A DNA stretch of 22,370 nucleotides from a virus. The notes beneath the pieces are model-generated. The model saw only the letters and a list, made by a program, of their open reading frames with translations, had not been told where the DNA came from and searched no databases. This document shows positions 16,301-22,370 of the stretch, piece by piece (position 1 is the first letter of the stretch; each line of letters opens with the position of its first letter). The position numbers and the translations under genes were made by a program. The DNA is taken from positions 1-22,370 of the IMG/VR virus record IMGVR_UViG_3300046824_000150. One strand, written 5' to 3'.

Positions 16301-17875
16301 TTTACCCGCTGGATGACCGAGACGATGGGTCACAGCAAGGAGGACGTCGAGGCCTTGTTGAAGGAGCTCCCGCAGATTCGTAAGTCAGGGCAAAGCTTTT
16401 CGGACTACAAAGGTTCCCGCGGTCTCGGGCTTCCTAAGCTTCTGACAACGGAGTCGAAGAGCTTCGAGAAAGGCGCGGTGATCCTGAGCAACCGGGAGAT
16501 GGACGTCCGGAAGAACTTGATCCGGATGGGTCGGGCATTCACGAACGAGAAGGAGATGATGCCCACCTGGTCAGCGATCAGCAAGGCGTATCAGGCGTAC
16601 AAGATGGTTGATACCCCGCTGACTGACTCCGGGGCGTTCACCGTGTTCGACTCGTACATCCGGAGTGCGCTGCATCAGCAGGACCACGTGTCGAACACGA
16701 TCGCTAACGTGTTCAAGAAGGTCGCAGAGAAGCTCGAAGGCATCGGGGTCATCTCGGACGCGGATGCAACTGACTTTACGTCGGTGATCCTGGGCGCCGG
16801 GTACTTTGCGAACATGGCCTTCGGTCCTGGTAACGTAATGCGGAACGCGTTGCAGACGCTTCAGACGGGAACCGGCCTCGGCGTAGGACCGTGGGCACAT
16901 GGGTTCAAGCAGGCCATGAAGTATCTACGGGATCCGGACTTCGAGCAGGAGCTGCTGCACAGGGGAATCATCACCCGGGATCGTACTGCACAGATGTGGG
17001 CGGATGCGCGAGGTGCCAATGAGATGATCATGAACCTCGAAGGGTCATCTTCGAAGATCATCGCGAACACAACCCGCCTCGCTTCGATGGGTACGGCACC
17101 GTTCAAGAAGGTGGAAGACCTGAACCACATCATCGCGTACTACTCCCAGCACCAGCTCGCGGAGAAGTTCGGGAAGCAGTACCACGCGGGTAAAATCACG
17201 TGGGATGAGTTCCTCGAGAAGTCGTACATCGACATGAGGGACATGAAGGACGGGCCGACGCATCGGGGCATCAAGGAGGCCCTGGACGCGGGCGAGATTG
17301 ATGTCGCAGCTGACATTGCGTCGATTGACTACATGAACGCCACCCAGTTCAAGTACCGCCGGGGTGTCACGCCGTACTGGATGCAGAACACCGTAGGCCG
17401 AATGGCCGGACAGTATGGCACGTGGCCGTCCTACTTCGCAGAGTACGCCTACGACTCGATGACCCGCGGGTCCGTCAAGAACCGGATGAAGGTCGCCGCT
17501 CGTTGGGCAGCCGCCAATGCCGCCATGTACGAGATCGGATCCCAGGCGTTCGGGGTCGATATGGGCCGCTGGCTCTTCTTCAGCCCCTTCGGGTACACAG
17601 GTGGTCCGATGGTAGAGGTTGCGGGGCAAGCCCTTTCAACGACGAACATGCTGGTCCAGGGTCAGATCGACATGACGGGCCAAGCGAAGAAGGGGGCGGA
17701 TCCGGCAGACGCCATTGCACTAGCGAGGTTTAAGAACTCGTGGCAACAGTTCGTCCCGCTGCCGACCGGGCAGTACAACCGGACGATGCGAGCGTTGGAC
17801 CAGATCCAGCTGGGGGATTGGTCGAAGGGAACCAAGTACTTCCTTGGATTCCCCCCGATCAAAGACACGTATTAG
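10340..17875 (+). CDS. Giant multidomain virion protein with N-terminal GH24 lysozyme-like domain (2511 aa)
   Basis: Residues about 30-170 match a T4/P22-type lysozyme (GH24): E41-G, then AYEDAGDWAIGYG, HITQEEADEEFDRQL, VNQHQYDSLISVSWNSPAAG and GLIRRRKAEYADF. E41 and D51 stand for the catalytic Glu and Asp, but the usual Thr before IGYG is Ala56. A Pro/Met/Gln-rich linker follows (about 172-300), then hydrophobic Ala/Gly segments (about 468-560). Gly-rich linkers at about 848-870 and 1836-1870 separate a long central region of unknown function from a helical C-terminal part (1872-2511). The C-terminal part has hydrophobic stretches near 2147-2185 and 2387-2432. A giant virion protein carrying a peptidoglycan hydrolase suits DNA ejection: local wall opening plus an envelope channel. 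The ATG directly follows the previous TAG, so translation is coupled. A polyvalent-type injected effector protein is the main alternative. Confidence 0.75.
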   Translation: MPTKDEINARAAELLKNSNYRWASEMEPSPELIEKLKGPREGNFQEDAYEDAGDWAIGYGMQYWKGKKVHEGMHITQEEADEEFDRQLHTIYKPRLDNALKIPVNQHQYDSLISVSWNSPAAGENLAKKMNAGKVLGEHDFTASATIKGEPDKGLIRRRKAEYADFQAPDDTPPVSDQRRMEPGPVAAAVPAPPSTMPVEDVPQQEMPPTDTSPQRFDPRIDPGVSGPMSAPQAPMPPQQFPMGRAPRMSGPAAPVAPGQPGVQMSPQQMPMTQPGPMQPPMPPPGTFPFAGGPNASFTDPRSVKVTNPASEAIPEPEGRPTLFGIAPPKDNSLGPRTVSEDVEMKEILDSLRPMPGPTVQQMRQFAQDHSKMGIDYTHPGQEAEDAVGPKVNTYMAPGDLAAASGRSAALGLAQAIIGPFGSLAPNTWKSLTLAQQEQQQKLKGYLSTDEMTKAMSGPFGPPTDTTRGLLTATPALAGEVVGSFIPGEPIIKGADKFARLAVKSPFARKFVAAAVGTTAFSAFANIEPGESRSVMIGKNLALFGAMDLAFRHIGTGLQEELGGVYHDTVDRVAKATGKAADQAEDALIAMRANPANGNIATAKAVINIGAEDANVRMSPLYNAAAKVYENEIQKHFPKNLVLDPMLGDNFGVKFNLSIGDQPLTPVHLTSNPQDHGQFAKQVATIREQISKAWEQGTPIKVDNIQIGNEGTKSRFLNLMYRPITDAKEMVPGAAKVNTAAFGGTMPKPGDTVHVVTADGTAVHTVVESPLPRTYDAAGTRPFVPGGTIDEATESLNPSTGRIHRKEDPNTRLRARVAAAPPTGVDQWAATESRGTGRNPDEEFWVDRPSGGGEPPSGGGGGGDEGPSPFTPKNIDADFTPREFAMDLFHRIKADGGTSYLDPQRGGKSLAEVIAITADRLGMINSPEDVFDIITRPRREVMKEFLERLAANQADQRQAQREFAAADRGMAAHAEESEVDDSVAQLWKPGGLADQLNQEMGEDTTKIYTQADLMPPPAPSRNVPRQMREETDEEWAERAARWKARQEEAKRSKKAVKVGPRQVQEEEDRNTTGHGFDEQGVPHVWTRDSKGNVQTVPLSSIVVRMPRPGEHLEISAHPDGSARHALIHVERPDYETQISMQGYGDFNPKSYFTSMFFKNVDHEQTHGNEVRAFFHKGGITLSVTPGEKIWEERGFYGDPIGEYGWLDSIDWRRQPSKPGYAGGGSATGHLAGSEVKPKLVKMKGGGTAIEGTRIGDPRPSRAAGTEQGMWMNAGAGKGEDEAYPALTKAAKEATKQQLSFGPVRDPTTGDLSYFAPRPKNEKWKPYAGFIPGPMRDERWSRNYYTGGWEPQVRPFAGRETRIDNPFQPQVPTPNVKYYRKGSAFAGKIKSVDSGETIPHAETSSRAAWKVRRGKEFTRMTPTKWDVEGEPIEMGPSIGISRMGPEDRSKQKPWPDFEIHPDYHGHAELADAIKSARILLRHGVDGDTPVAVMAAYTQHQPNWTSTRPWTVQELADHQPPQISLTRLRDEATPRGIETYVDGPRMILRAADGSWEKTFDSHLAAARFVEKMPGRVLDRPLDDAFEQALGIGKSRSFDADVDAGAFHKVDLQETATKELIAGKRPLIVLHGEDPTSISNAIRAIEMMNDLPPGTHTVLPLKGTGHGKNAVAIYDTLRARQMLGSVKEDVARLGVNTEQPFQDVLQELSNKKWGLAALFGRPEGPQQALHYSWLREHGMRESWTRGKLTQDSMGPYRTFDPNEILLSRRGGPGSMFAGGEPPPPYNPTLDLEDVIPGFHPDARMHMPPGPGMAEPEHPGWYGDMHPETEDATYHDWGWGKGDEAAEAAEATGGDAGGGGEGGGGGGLPTGPPDTPEQKRIAEGFKSVFSGPFNQLAHFFRVPAEMFKEWEVRSGIPFSTWFTAIEDRRSAVEATMGPLMENMHELFRGTTQDLREAAQQVFDAHATGKMQDIAHITDDAALALGEKAHEFFTRWMTETMGHSKEDVEALLKELPQIRKSGQSFSDYKGSRGLGLPKLLTTESKSFEKGAVILSNREMDVRKNLIRMGRAFTNEKEMMPTWSAISKAYQAYKMVDTPLTDSGAFTVFDSYIRSALHQQDHVSNTIANVFKKVAEKLEGIGVISDADATDFTSVILGAGYFANMAFGPGNVMRNALQTLQTGTGLGVGPWAHGFKQAMKYLRDPDFEQELLHRGIITRDRTAQMWADARGANEMIMNLEGSSSKIIANTTRLASMGTAPFKKVEDLNHIIAYYSQHQLAEKFGKQYHAGKITWDEFLEKSYIDMRDMKDGPTHRGIKEALDAGEIDVAADIASIDYMNATQFKYRRGVTPYWMQNTVGRMAGQYGTWPSYFAEYAYDSMTRGSVKNRMKVAARWAAANAAMYEIGSQAFGVDMGRWLFFSPFGYTGGPMVEVAGQALSTTNMLVQGQIDMTGQAKKGADPADAIALARFKNSWQQFVPLPTGQYNRTMRALDQIQLGDWSKGTKYFLGFPPIKDTY

Positions 17876-18273
17876 ATGGGATCCGTCACCGGAGCCTCCT
17901 CCGGTGACGACTCTTCCAGGGCCTTCGTGATTTCCTTCTCCAAGTCCTTCTTCTTGATCCCCAGGCTGTAGTACAAACGGCTGTACAGAGCCTGGGGCGA
18001 CACACCCAGTTGCTTGGCGGTCGTTGGGATGCCCTGCTGTTTGATCTTCAGCAGGAGGTCATTCGTCACCTGAACCTTCACACTGTTAGGCCCGCCCCTC
18101 TTTCGGATTTCGAGTTGGAGGGACTTGAGCCTGCTTCTCACTGTGTGGGGCGAGCATGCGAACTTCAAGGACAGCTGGCTGATCGAGAGTTTTCGCTTCT
18201 CGTACAGCTCCTTCCACATCTCCACTTCTCCGGGGAACCCTAGCGACTGTGCGAGTGCTTCCCATTGGGTCAT
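17872..18273 (-). CDS. Small DNA-binding protein with two helix-turn-helix segments (133 aa)
   Basis: Two methionines compete. The first (18279) abuts GAGGG with no spacer. The second (18273) has GAGGG six bases upstream and forms an ATGA overlap with the previous gene's stop, so I chose it. Residues about 30-53 (SISQLSLKFACSPHTVRSRLKSL) form a good helix-turn-helix. Residues about 76-98 (IPTTAKQLGVSPQALYSRL) form a second one. A Lys/Arg-rich linker (EIRKRGGPNS) separates them, and the tail is acidic. It ends the replication operon, and its stop overlaps the giant virion gene's stop on the other strand. A regulator of phage transcription is the simplest reading. Another DNA-binding role, such as packaging or replication initiation, is possible. 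Confidence 0.7.
   Translation of the reverse strand: MTQWEALAQSLGFPGEVEMWKELYEKRKLSISQLSLKFACSPHTVRSRLKSLQLEIRKRGGPNSVKVQVTNDLLLKIKQQGIPTTAKQLGVSPQALYSRLYYSLGIKKKDLEKEITKALEESSPEEAPVTDPI
17884..17909. terminator. Perfect 11-bp hairpin at the convergence of the two modules
   Basis: CGTCACCGGAG at 17884-17894 pairs perfectly with CTCCGGTGACG at 17899-17909 around a CCTC loop. It lies 9 bases after the stop of the giant plus-strand gene and inside the last codons of the minus-strand helix-turn-helix gene. The stem is GC-rich and no T tract follows on either strand, so it is not a canonical intrinsic terminator. It may still block or pause transcripts at the convergence. Confidence 0.45.
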
Positions 18274-19658
18274 TTCCATCCCTCAGGCGTCAGGAAGTAC
18301 GACTTTGTTTTCTGGTCGTACTCGATTAGCTTGGCCTGGCGCATAGTGTCCACGCGCTCCCGGAACATCCGAGAGTCCATTTTGTTACTGTTCAGGCGGA
18401 GCCACTTGCTGTGTTCAAGAGTCCCTCCGTGATTCTTGACCTGCTTGAGCATCCGGGCATGGTCCTCCCCGATGTTGCTCTGCGTCAGCTGTTCGAACGT
18501 GGCGGGCAGCCACAGCTCCAGCCACTCGAGTATCCGTAGCGCCTGCTTCAGGTGGTGCACGTTCAGCTTCTGTGGATCGCCATGTTCCGACGCCGCTAGG
18601 ATCATCGCGAGTCGAATCATGTGGTCGGGTTTCCTTTCGGAGTAGCCCGCGAACTGCCGCTCCTCATTCCCGGCGCCGTGTTTGCTGTTGTACCACTCTT
18701 CATACCAAGCACGTGTATCAGCGTTCCCAGTATAGAAGGGTACTTCTCCACGGGCACGAGTAAGAGCAATGAGACCATTACGGAGTTTGGCCTTGAGCAG
18801 CTCATCTGGTGGAGGAGGGATTGGAAAGGATCGTGGTGTATCCTCTTGCACAACGAATAGCAAGCGGGACATGAAACCACCCCCGAAAGCATCACGCGGT
18901 ATGGCTGTTTGGATCCAATCCAACGTCGATGCCCCGAGGAACGACAGGGCAACATTGTTCAGCTTCAATTCTCCCCGTCCTATGGTTAACGAACTCCATT
19001 CGGCCGGGGCGTCGAATAGAGACGTCAGCATTGGGATCATGCCCTCCTGGTATTTCTGCTTCCCCAGAAAGACCGCCAGCTCCGGGGCATATAGTAGCCC
19101 GCAGGCTGTCTCTCGCTCACGGAAAGCTTCCACCAGAGCCTCAGGCGTAGCCTTGTCAGCAATGACTTGTCCTCCGAAAGAGCGTACGAGACCCACACTA
19201 ATATTGCATGCGCTCGTCTTTCTGCACTTTCCGGAAGGGGCCACCAAAACGACGCAGAGGTTTGGGTAGACGGAGTAGTGACCCTTACGGACGTATACAT
19301 TACGCTGCATAGCGGCACCGATAGCAACCAGCCCCGCAAAGAAGTGGAAGACGGTAGGTGGTTCTGTACTCCGGGTGAATTCCACGTAGTCTCGAATCCA
19401 CCCTGAGGAAGGGACAAGGTTATCGAAATCCGGTATCTTGGTTTTGGGCTGGAGTCGACTGTCGAGGGTTTTGTCATCGAGTAGGAACTTCTCCTTTATC
19501 AGAAGCAGGAGTTCTATGGGACGGCCGCCGGGGGGAACGTCACGTACCCAGTCAAGGATCTTGTCCAGCGACGAGTCACCAGATGACGTGACGGTCCGCG
19601 AACGAAGATGCTGCATCAGCAGTTTGACCTGTTCAGACAGGGGTACAGGGTTTGGCAT
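18270..19658 (-). CDS. DUF3987-type helicase/primase-associated ATPase (462 aa)
   Basis: The core matches the DUF3987 family found in phage replication regions. WIRDYVEFTRSTEPPTVFHF, then AGLVAIGAAMQRNVYV, leads into a strand and a P-loop-like turn at residues 140-150 (APSGKCRKTSA; Lys147, Thr148 as nucleotide-binding candidates). A strand then ends in YAPELAVFLGK, where Glu193 may serve as the Walker B acid. Further family-like strings are SLFDAPAEW, FLGASTLDWI and DAFGGGFMSRLLFVVQ, the last with a candidate arginine finger. The last 80 residues look like a winged helix (MFRERVDTMRQAKLIEYDQ). Lying between the transglycosylase-like gene and the helix-turn-helix gene, downstream of the polymerase, it is likely the replicative helicase or a helicase-primase partner. 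The start is one base after the previous stop, with a weak ribosome-binding site. Confidence 0.72.
   Translation of the reverse strand: MPNPVPLSEQVKLLMQHLRSRTVTSSGDSSLDKILDWVRDVPPGGRPIELLLLIKEKFLLDDKTLDSRLQPKTKIPDFDNLVPSSGWIRDYVEFTRSTEPPTVFHFFAGLVAIGAAMQRNVYVRKGHYSVYPNLCVVLVAPSGKCRKTSACNISVGLVRSFGGQVIADKATPEALVEAFRERETACGLLYAPELAVFLGKQKYQEGMIPMLTSLFDAPAEWSSLTIGRGELKLNNVALSFLGASTLDWIQTAIPRDAFGGGFMSRLLFVVQEDTPRSFPIPPPPDELLKAKLRNGLIALTRARGEVPFYTGNADTRAWYEEWYNSKHGAGNEERQFAGYSERKPDHMIRLAMILAASEHGDPQKLNVHHLKQALRILEWLELWLPATFEQLTQSNIGEDHARMLKQVKNHGGTLEHSKWLRLNSNKMDSRMFRERVDTMRQAKLIEYDQKTKSYFLTPEGWK
18280..18284 (-). promoter_or_regulatory. Ribosome-binding site deciding the ATG start at 18273
   Basis: On the minus strand GAGGG is followed by six bases and then the ATG whose A is at 18273. 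That ATG overlaps the TGA of the DUF3987 gene. The alternative ATG at 18279 touches GAGGG directly and could not use it. Confidence 0.65.
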
Positions 19659-19659
19659 C

Positions 19660-20388
19660 TTACATGTACTTACGGGCGAATGCTACGTTGAAGAAGATGT
19701 TGGCGAACTGCTCGGAGTCGAACTTCTTCCCGTTGTGATCCAGGAGGCCCTTCCCCCGCAGCTCGGTGTACTCGTCGATTGCTTGTTTGGCGATCCCGAA
19801 CTTGACCAGTTTGCCGGTGTCCACGGACGTCCTGTGTGAGATGCCCAGATCGTTGAACAGGTCAGCGAACAGCTTCATCTCCTGCAGGGACTTCATTCCG
19901 AGGAGGTGGATCCTCGGCGGCCACTTAATGTGCTTCGGAGTCGCGTCCACCAGCTCGGAGAAGTTGCTGTATCGTTCGGACTTGAACGGGAGGCAGAGGA
20001 GGTGGGTGTCACTTCGGACCGCGTTGAAGAAAGATACGCGCTCCTCTCGAGTCTTACCCTGAAGAACGGTTCCCAGCTTGTACGCCGATCCGAGCTTCTT
20101 CTTTGTGGCGGTGAAACCTTCGTACGTACGGGCCGCGTCGCCGAGCCAGTCAGGCGCAATGACCACGTTGGGGGCGCATCGTTCCGCGGCCTCCGCAATC
20201 TCAGTGAGAGACAGAGGCTCACCTCTCTCGTGGAAGCCGTTGTCCAGGATCTTGAAGCGGGTGGACTTCCGGAAGAACTCGGCATAGTCTGGATCCTCCA
20301 ACACGAACTGTGCCAGGATGAAATCCAGGTCCACCAGGCTTGAGATTGTCTTGAGCAACGCCGTAGGTATTTCCATCGATAACTTCAT
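19660..20388 (-). CDS. Transglycosylase-like protein (TGT/DpdA-type TIM barrel, 242 aa)
   Basis: AAGGAG at 20402-20397 lies 8 bases before the ATG, which overlaps the polymerase stop (ATGA). Motifs follow the order seen in tRNA-guanine transglycosylases. ILDNGFHE (Asp49) stands for the DSGGFQ substrate aspartate. VVIAPDWLGD (Asp80) follows, and TVLQGKT (Gln110-Gly111) stands for the VQG loop. PPRIHLLGM stands for PRYLMGVG, and SVDTGKLVKFG (Asp190) stands for the nucleophilic aspartate strand. In phages, members of this superfamily (DpdA) exchange guanine in DNA for a 7-deazaguanine such as preQ0 or its derivatives, protecting the genome from host nucleases. The C-terminal zinc site of bacterial TGT (CxCxxC...H) is missing, and the protein is short. 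Placement inside a replication operon favours a DNA substrate over tRNA; that step is inference. Confidence 0.62.
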   Translation of the reverse strand: MKLSMEIPTALLKTISSLVDLDFILAQFVLEDPDYAEFFRKSTRFKILDNGFHERGEPLSLTEIAEAAERCAPNVVIAPDWLGDAARTYEGFTATKKKLGSAYKLGTVLQGKTREERVSFFNAVRSDTHLLCLPFKSERYSNFSELVDATPKHIKWPPRIHLLGMKSLQEMKLFADLFNDLGISHRTSVDTGKLVKFGIAKQAIDEYTELRGKGLLDHNGKKFDSEQFANIFFNVAFARKYM

Positions 20389-22370
20389 CCGAACAGCTCC
20401 TTGTAGAGGTCCTTGTTTCCGTCCTTGGACTCCATCCAGTTGTTGCCGACGGTTACCTCGGCAGGGGCACGGAAGCCCTCGGGGAAGTATTTCTTGCAGT
20501 TCTCCGGATGCCGACTCTGTGCCACGATCTCCGGCCAGATCCGGTTCATCCTTTGCTCGAGGATCTCCTTCGCGATACGCGCTTCGTCCTTCGCGACCAC
20601 GAGGACCAGTTCGTCGTGAACCGTGGCCCGAATGGTCGACGCCTTGGCGTGCTGGGTGAGGTCATCATCCACATCGCACACGCTGACGTACATCATATCC
20701 GCACCGGTGCTCTGAATGGGGAAGTTGTACATCTCAGTGACCTGCCGTGTATACCACCAGCGCCGACGGCCGAAGGGATTGATGAGACACGAGTCCCGTT
20801 CAACGGTGTCCATGAAGGTCTCCCGCCACTCGTGCCATTGCGGGAAGAGCTTAAAGATCTTCTTCATGAACGTCTCGATGTCGGTCTGCGACCGCTTCGT
20901 CTGCTTGGCAATGTCCTTAGCCCCGCGGCCGTAGGCCATGCCGTACCAGATGAACTTCGCCATGTACCTCAGGTGTTCCTGAGACCCGCCCTTGCGGCAT
21001 TGATCCTTTGAGACCTGGTACGCGTCAGCTGCCATTGACACCAACCAGTCCTCGCCAGATGCCAGAATCTCCAGGCCCTTCTCGTCTCCGCTGAGGAACA
21101 TGGCAATCCGGGTTTCGACCTGGGACCAGTCAGCGGACATGAAAACGTGGTCAGGACTATCCGGTACGTAGATCTGTCGAAGTTCCAGCGGGATGTTTTG
21201 GAAGTTCGGATCCCAACTGTTGAGGCGTCCTGTTGCTGCTTTAGCCGTACCGAATCTGGGATGGACATAGTTGTTCTCATCCTTCTCCACGTTGATGTAG
21301 GTGTTGCGGGTGTGATCCAGGGATCGGACCTTACTGATCCCTTGGAGCAGAGGGTCGTCGTACTGAGCGGCCAGCTTTTCGATAGCTTCCGCATTGGCTG
21401 TCGGACGCATCTGCTTGGTCTTCTGGTCCTTGATCTTCTGGACGGGAAGCCCCAGTACGTCGTAGAGGACGTGCATTACGTCCTTGGATGACTTGGCGTT
21501 GAACGACTGACCAAACACGGCACGGAGCTTCTCCTCGTACTCCCGGGCCTTCATGTCCATCGCCATGTCCCACCGCAACGCGAGCAACTCGTCCTGCTTC
21601 ATGCCCAGCTTGTTCATCTTGCGTAGCTTGGGCTGGATCCGGCAGACCGTCCGCATGAGGTCTTCCATGCCGAGGTCCTTCAGTTCCTTTCGGAGGCTGA
21701 CCGCGGAGCGGCGCTGACCCAGGACGTCCTTCGCGTTGTACAGGAACAGGTTGTCCGAGGCTGTGTCCTTGTGATACTCCATGTCCGTATGGAGAGACAT
21801 GATATGACCCAGGTTCTTCGGCTGGTCAGAGTTCGTGAGATGAAATGCTTGCAGTGTGTCCCACGTTGGGCCTACGAACGTGATGCCTTTCTCTTCGCAG
21901 AAGGGGATGTCGAAGGACTCAATGTTCTGGCCTTCGATTTCAATGCCTGGATCAGAGGCCAAAGAATTGAACCATTCGGCAACGGGAGGGGTCCAACGGA
22001 AAACGTAAGCTGTCTCTTCGTCAACCGCAAAGCCGTTACAGATAATCTGACCGGTACGAGGGTCAAGTCCTCCTTTGGGACCTGGTCCGTGGGTCTCGAT
22101 GTCGAAGTCAAGAACTCCATGTCTTCGAGCAAGGTTTGCAATAAGCTCTCCATGCTCCGCAAGGCTCGCGTCGAGAACATAGTTGCACGGACGACGTCTG
22201 ACTTCTGGAAACGCCGATTGGATTTGCGCCCTGTGGAGGTCGTAGATGACCAGGGGCCAGTTCTCTTGCTGTCGCATGATGTGGGCGGGGTGGAGGGTGG
22301 CGAAGACTTTGAGCTTCGTGTCACCCATGGCCGCCTCAATCGGTACTCCACGCTGTTGATAAATACCGTT
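20385..22370 (-). CDS. Family A DNA polymerase with 3'-5' exonuclease, fused upstream to a uracil-DNA-glycosylase-like domain; 5' end outside window
   Basis: The frame stays open from the ATG at 22328 to the right edge (14 more codons), so the true start is probably outside. Numbers here count from Met 22328. The visible N-terminus reads QQRGVPIEAAMGDTKLKVF, then TLHPAHIMR, resembling the last strand and HPA loop of family 4-type uracil-DNA glycosylases. Next comes a 3'-5' exonuclease: Exo I D76/E78 (DFDIETHG), Exo II GQNIESFDIPF, Exo III YNAKD (D201). The polymerase has motif A DWSQVETRI (D400), an O-helix R454-x3-K458-x3-Y462-G-x-x-YG, and motif C VHDE (571-573). It replicates the phage genome. 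Glycosylase-like domains fused to phage polymerases are known (SPO1 gp31). Tyr462 stands at the Phe762 position of E. coli Pol I. Confidence 0.9.
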   Translation of the reverse strand, partial: NGIYQQRGVPIEAAMGDTKLKVFATLHPAHIMRQQENWPLVIYDLHRAQIQSAFPEVRRRPCNYVLDASLAEHGELIANLARRHGVLDFDIETHGPGPKGGLDPRTGQIICNGFAVDEETAYVFRWTPPVAEWFNSLASDPGIEIEGQNIESFDIPFCEEKGITFVGPTWDTLQAFHLTNSDQPKNLGHIMSLHTDMEYHKDTASDNLFLYNAKDVLGQRRSAVSLRKELKDLGMEDLMRTVCRIQPKLRKMNKLGMKQDELLALRWDMAMDMKAREYEEKLRAVFGQSFNAKSSKDVMHVLYDVLGLPVQKIKDQKTKQMRPTANAEAIEKLAAQYDDPLLQGISKVRSLDHTRNTYINVEKDENNYVHPRFGTAKAATGRLNSWDPNFQNIPLELRQIYVPDSPDHVFMSADWSQVETRIAMFLSGDEKGLEILASGEDWLVSMAADAYQVSKDQCRKGGSQEHLRYMAKFIWYGMAYGRGAKDIAKQTKRSQTDIETFMKKIFKLFPQWHEWRETFMDTVERDSCLINPFGRRRWWYTRQVTEMYNFPIQSTGADMMYVSVCDVDDDLTQHAKASTIRATVHDELVLVVAKDEARIAKEILEQRMNRIWPEIVAQSRHPENCKKYFPEGFRAPAEVTVGNNWMESKDGNKDLYKELFG

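Noticed and set aside
10340-17875. Virion-packaged RNA polymerase of the N4 type in the giant protein
   Set aside because: Size and position invite the idea, but I found no T7-like RNA polymerase motifs such as a D-x-x-GR-x-Y element or the R-x3-K-x-x-MT-x-x-YG helix.
19660-20388. Housekeeping tRNA-guanine transglycosylase (queuosine synthesis) captured from a host
   Set aside because: The zinc-binding C-terminus is missing, the length is well short of bacterial TGT, and the gene is coupled to a phage DNA polymerase, which favours a DNA-directed phage homologue.
1-22370. tRNA genes, CRISPR arrays, insertion sequences, promoters in gaps
   Set aside because: No gap between genes exceeds about 15 bases, no cloverleaf or repeat-spacer pattern was seen, and no convincing -35/-10 pair could be supported inside coding sequence.

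Overview
The window is a stretch of a tailed bacteriophage genome (Caudoviricetes) or a prophage or metagenomic contig of one. Every recognisable gene is viral, coding density is close to complete, and neighbouring genes abut or overlap by a few bases. A collar-domain fibre, a P22 gp10-like tail protein, an adaptor-like protein and a run of very large virion proteins suggest a short-tailed (podovirus-like) particle. No host can be named from the sequence. Capsid, portal and terminase genes are not in the window and presumably lie to the left.

Layout. Bases 1-17875 are a plus-strand late module. It begins inside a fibre-type protein with four short RVSQD repeats. Next come a second fibre-like protein, a small zinc-ribbon protein, an adaptor-like protein, a two-helix membrane protein, a conserved phage protein of unknown role, a tail-collar fibre, a large P22 gp10-like tail/stabilisation protein, a small fibre-tip-like protein and a GNAT-like protein. 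Three large virion proteins close the module: a 668-residue low-complexity protein ending in an S74 self-cleaving chaperone, a 605-residue helical protein, and a 2511-residue protein with an N-terminal lysozyme fold. By order and composition these three are likely the ejection (internal virion) set.

Bases 17872-22370 are a minus-strand replication module, read from right to left. It holds a family A DNA polymerase whose frame runs off the right edge into what looks like a fused uracil-DNA-glycosylase domain, then a transglycosylase-like (TGT/DpdA-type) protein, a DUF3987 helicase/primase-type ATPase, and a small helix-turn-helix protein. Two of the three junctions are 4-base ATGA overlaps and the third is a one-base gap, so this is one translationally coupled operon. 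The two modules converge on overlapping stop codons at 17872-17875, beside a perfect 11-bp hairpin.

The observations most worth following are the TGT/DpdA-like gene, which suggests 7-deazaguanine DNA modification; the glycosylase-polymerase fusion cut by the window edge; the giant virion protein whose lysozyme domain lacks the usual catalytic threonine; the Tyr/Gly/Gln-rich disordered region in the S74 protein; and two gene junctions with the same GGG-TAR/TTG architecture. No tRNA, CRISPR array, insertion sequence or non-coding stretch longer than about 15 bases was seen. No promoter could be supported inside the window.
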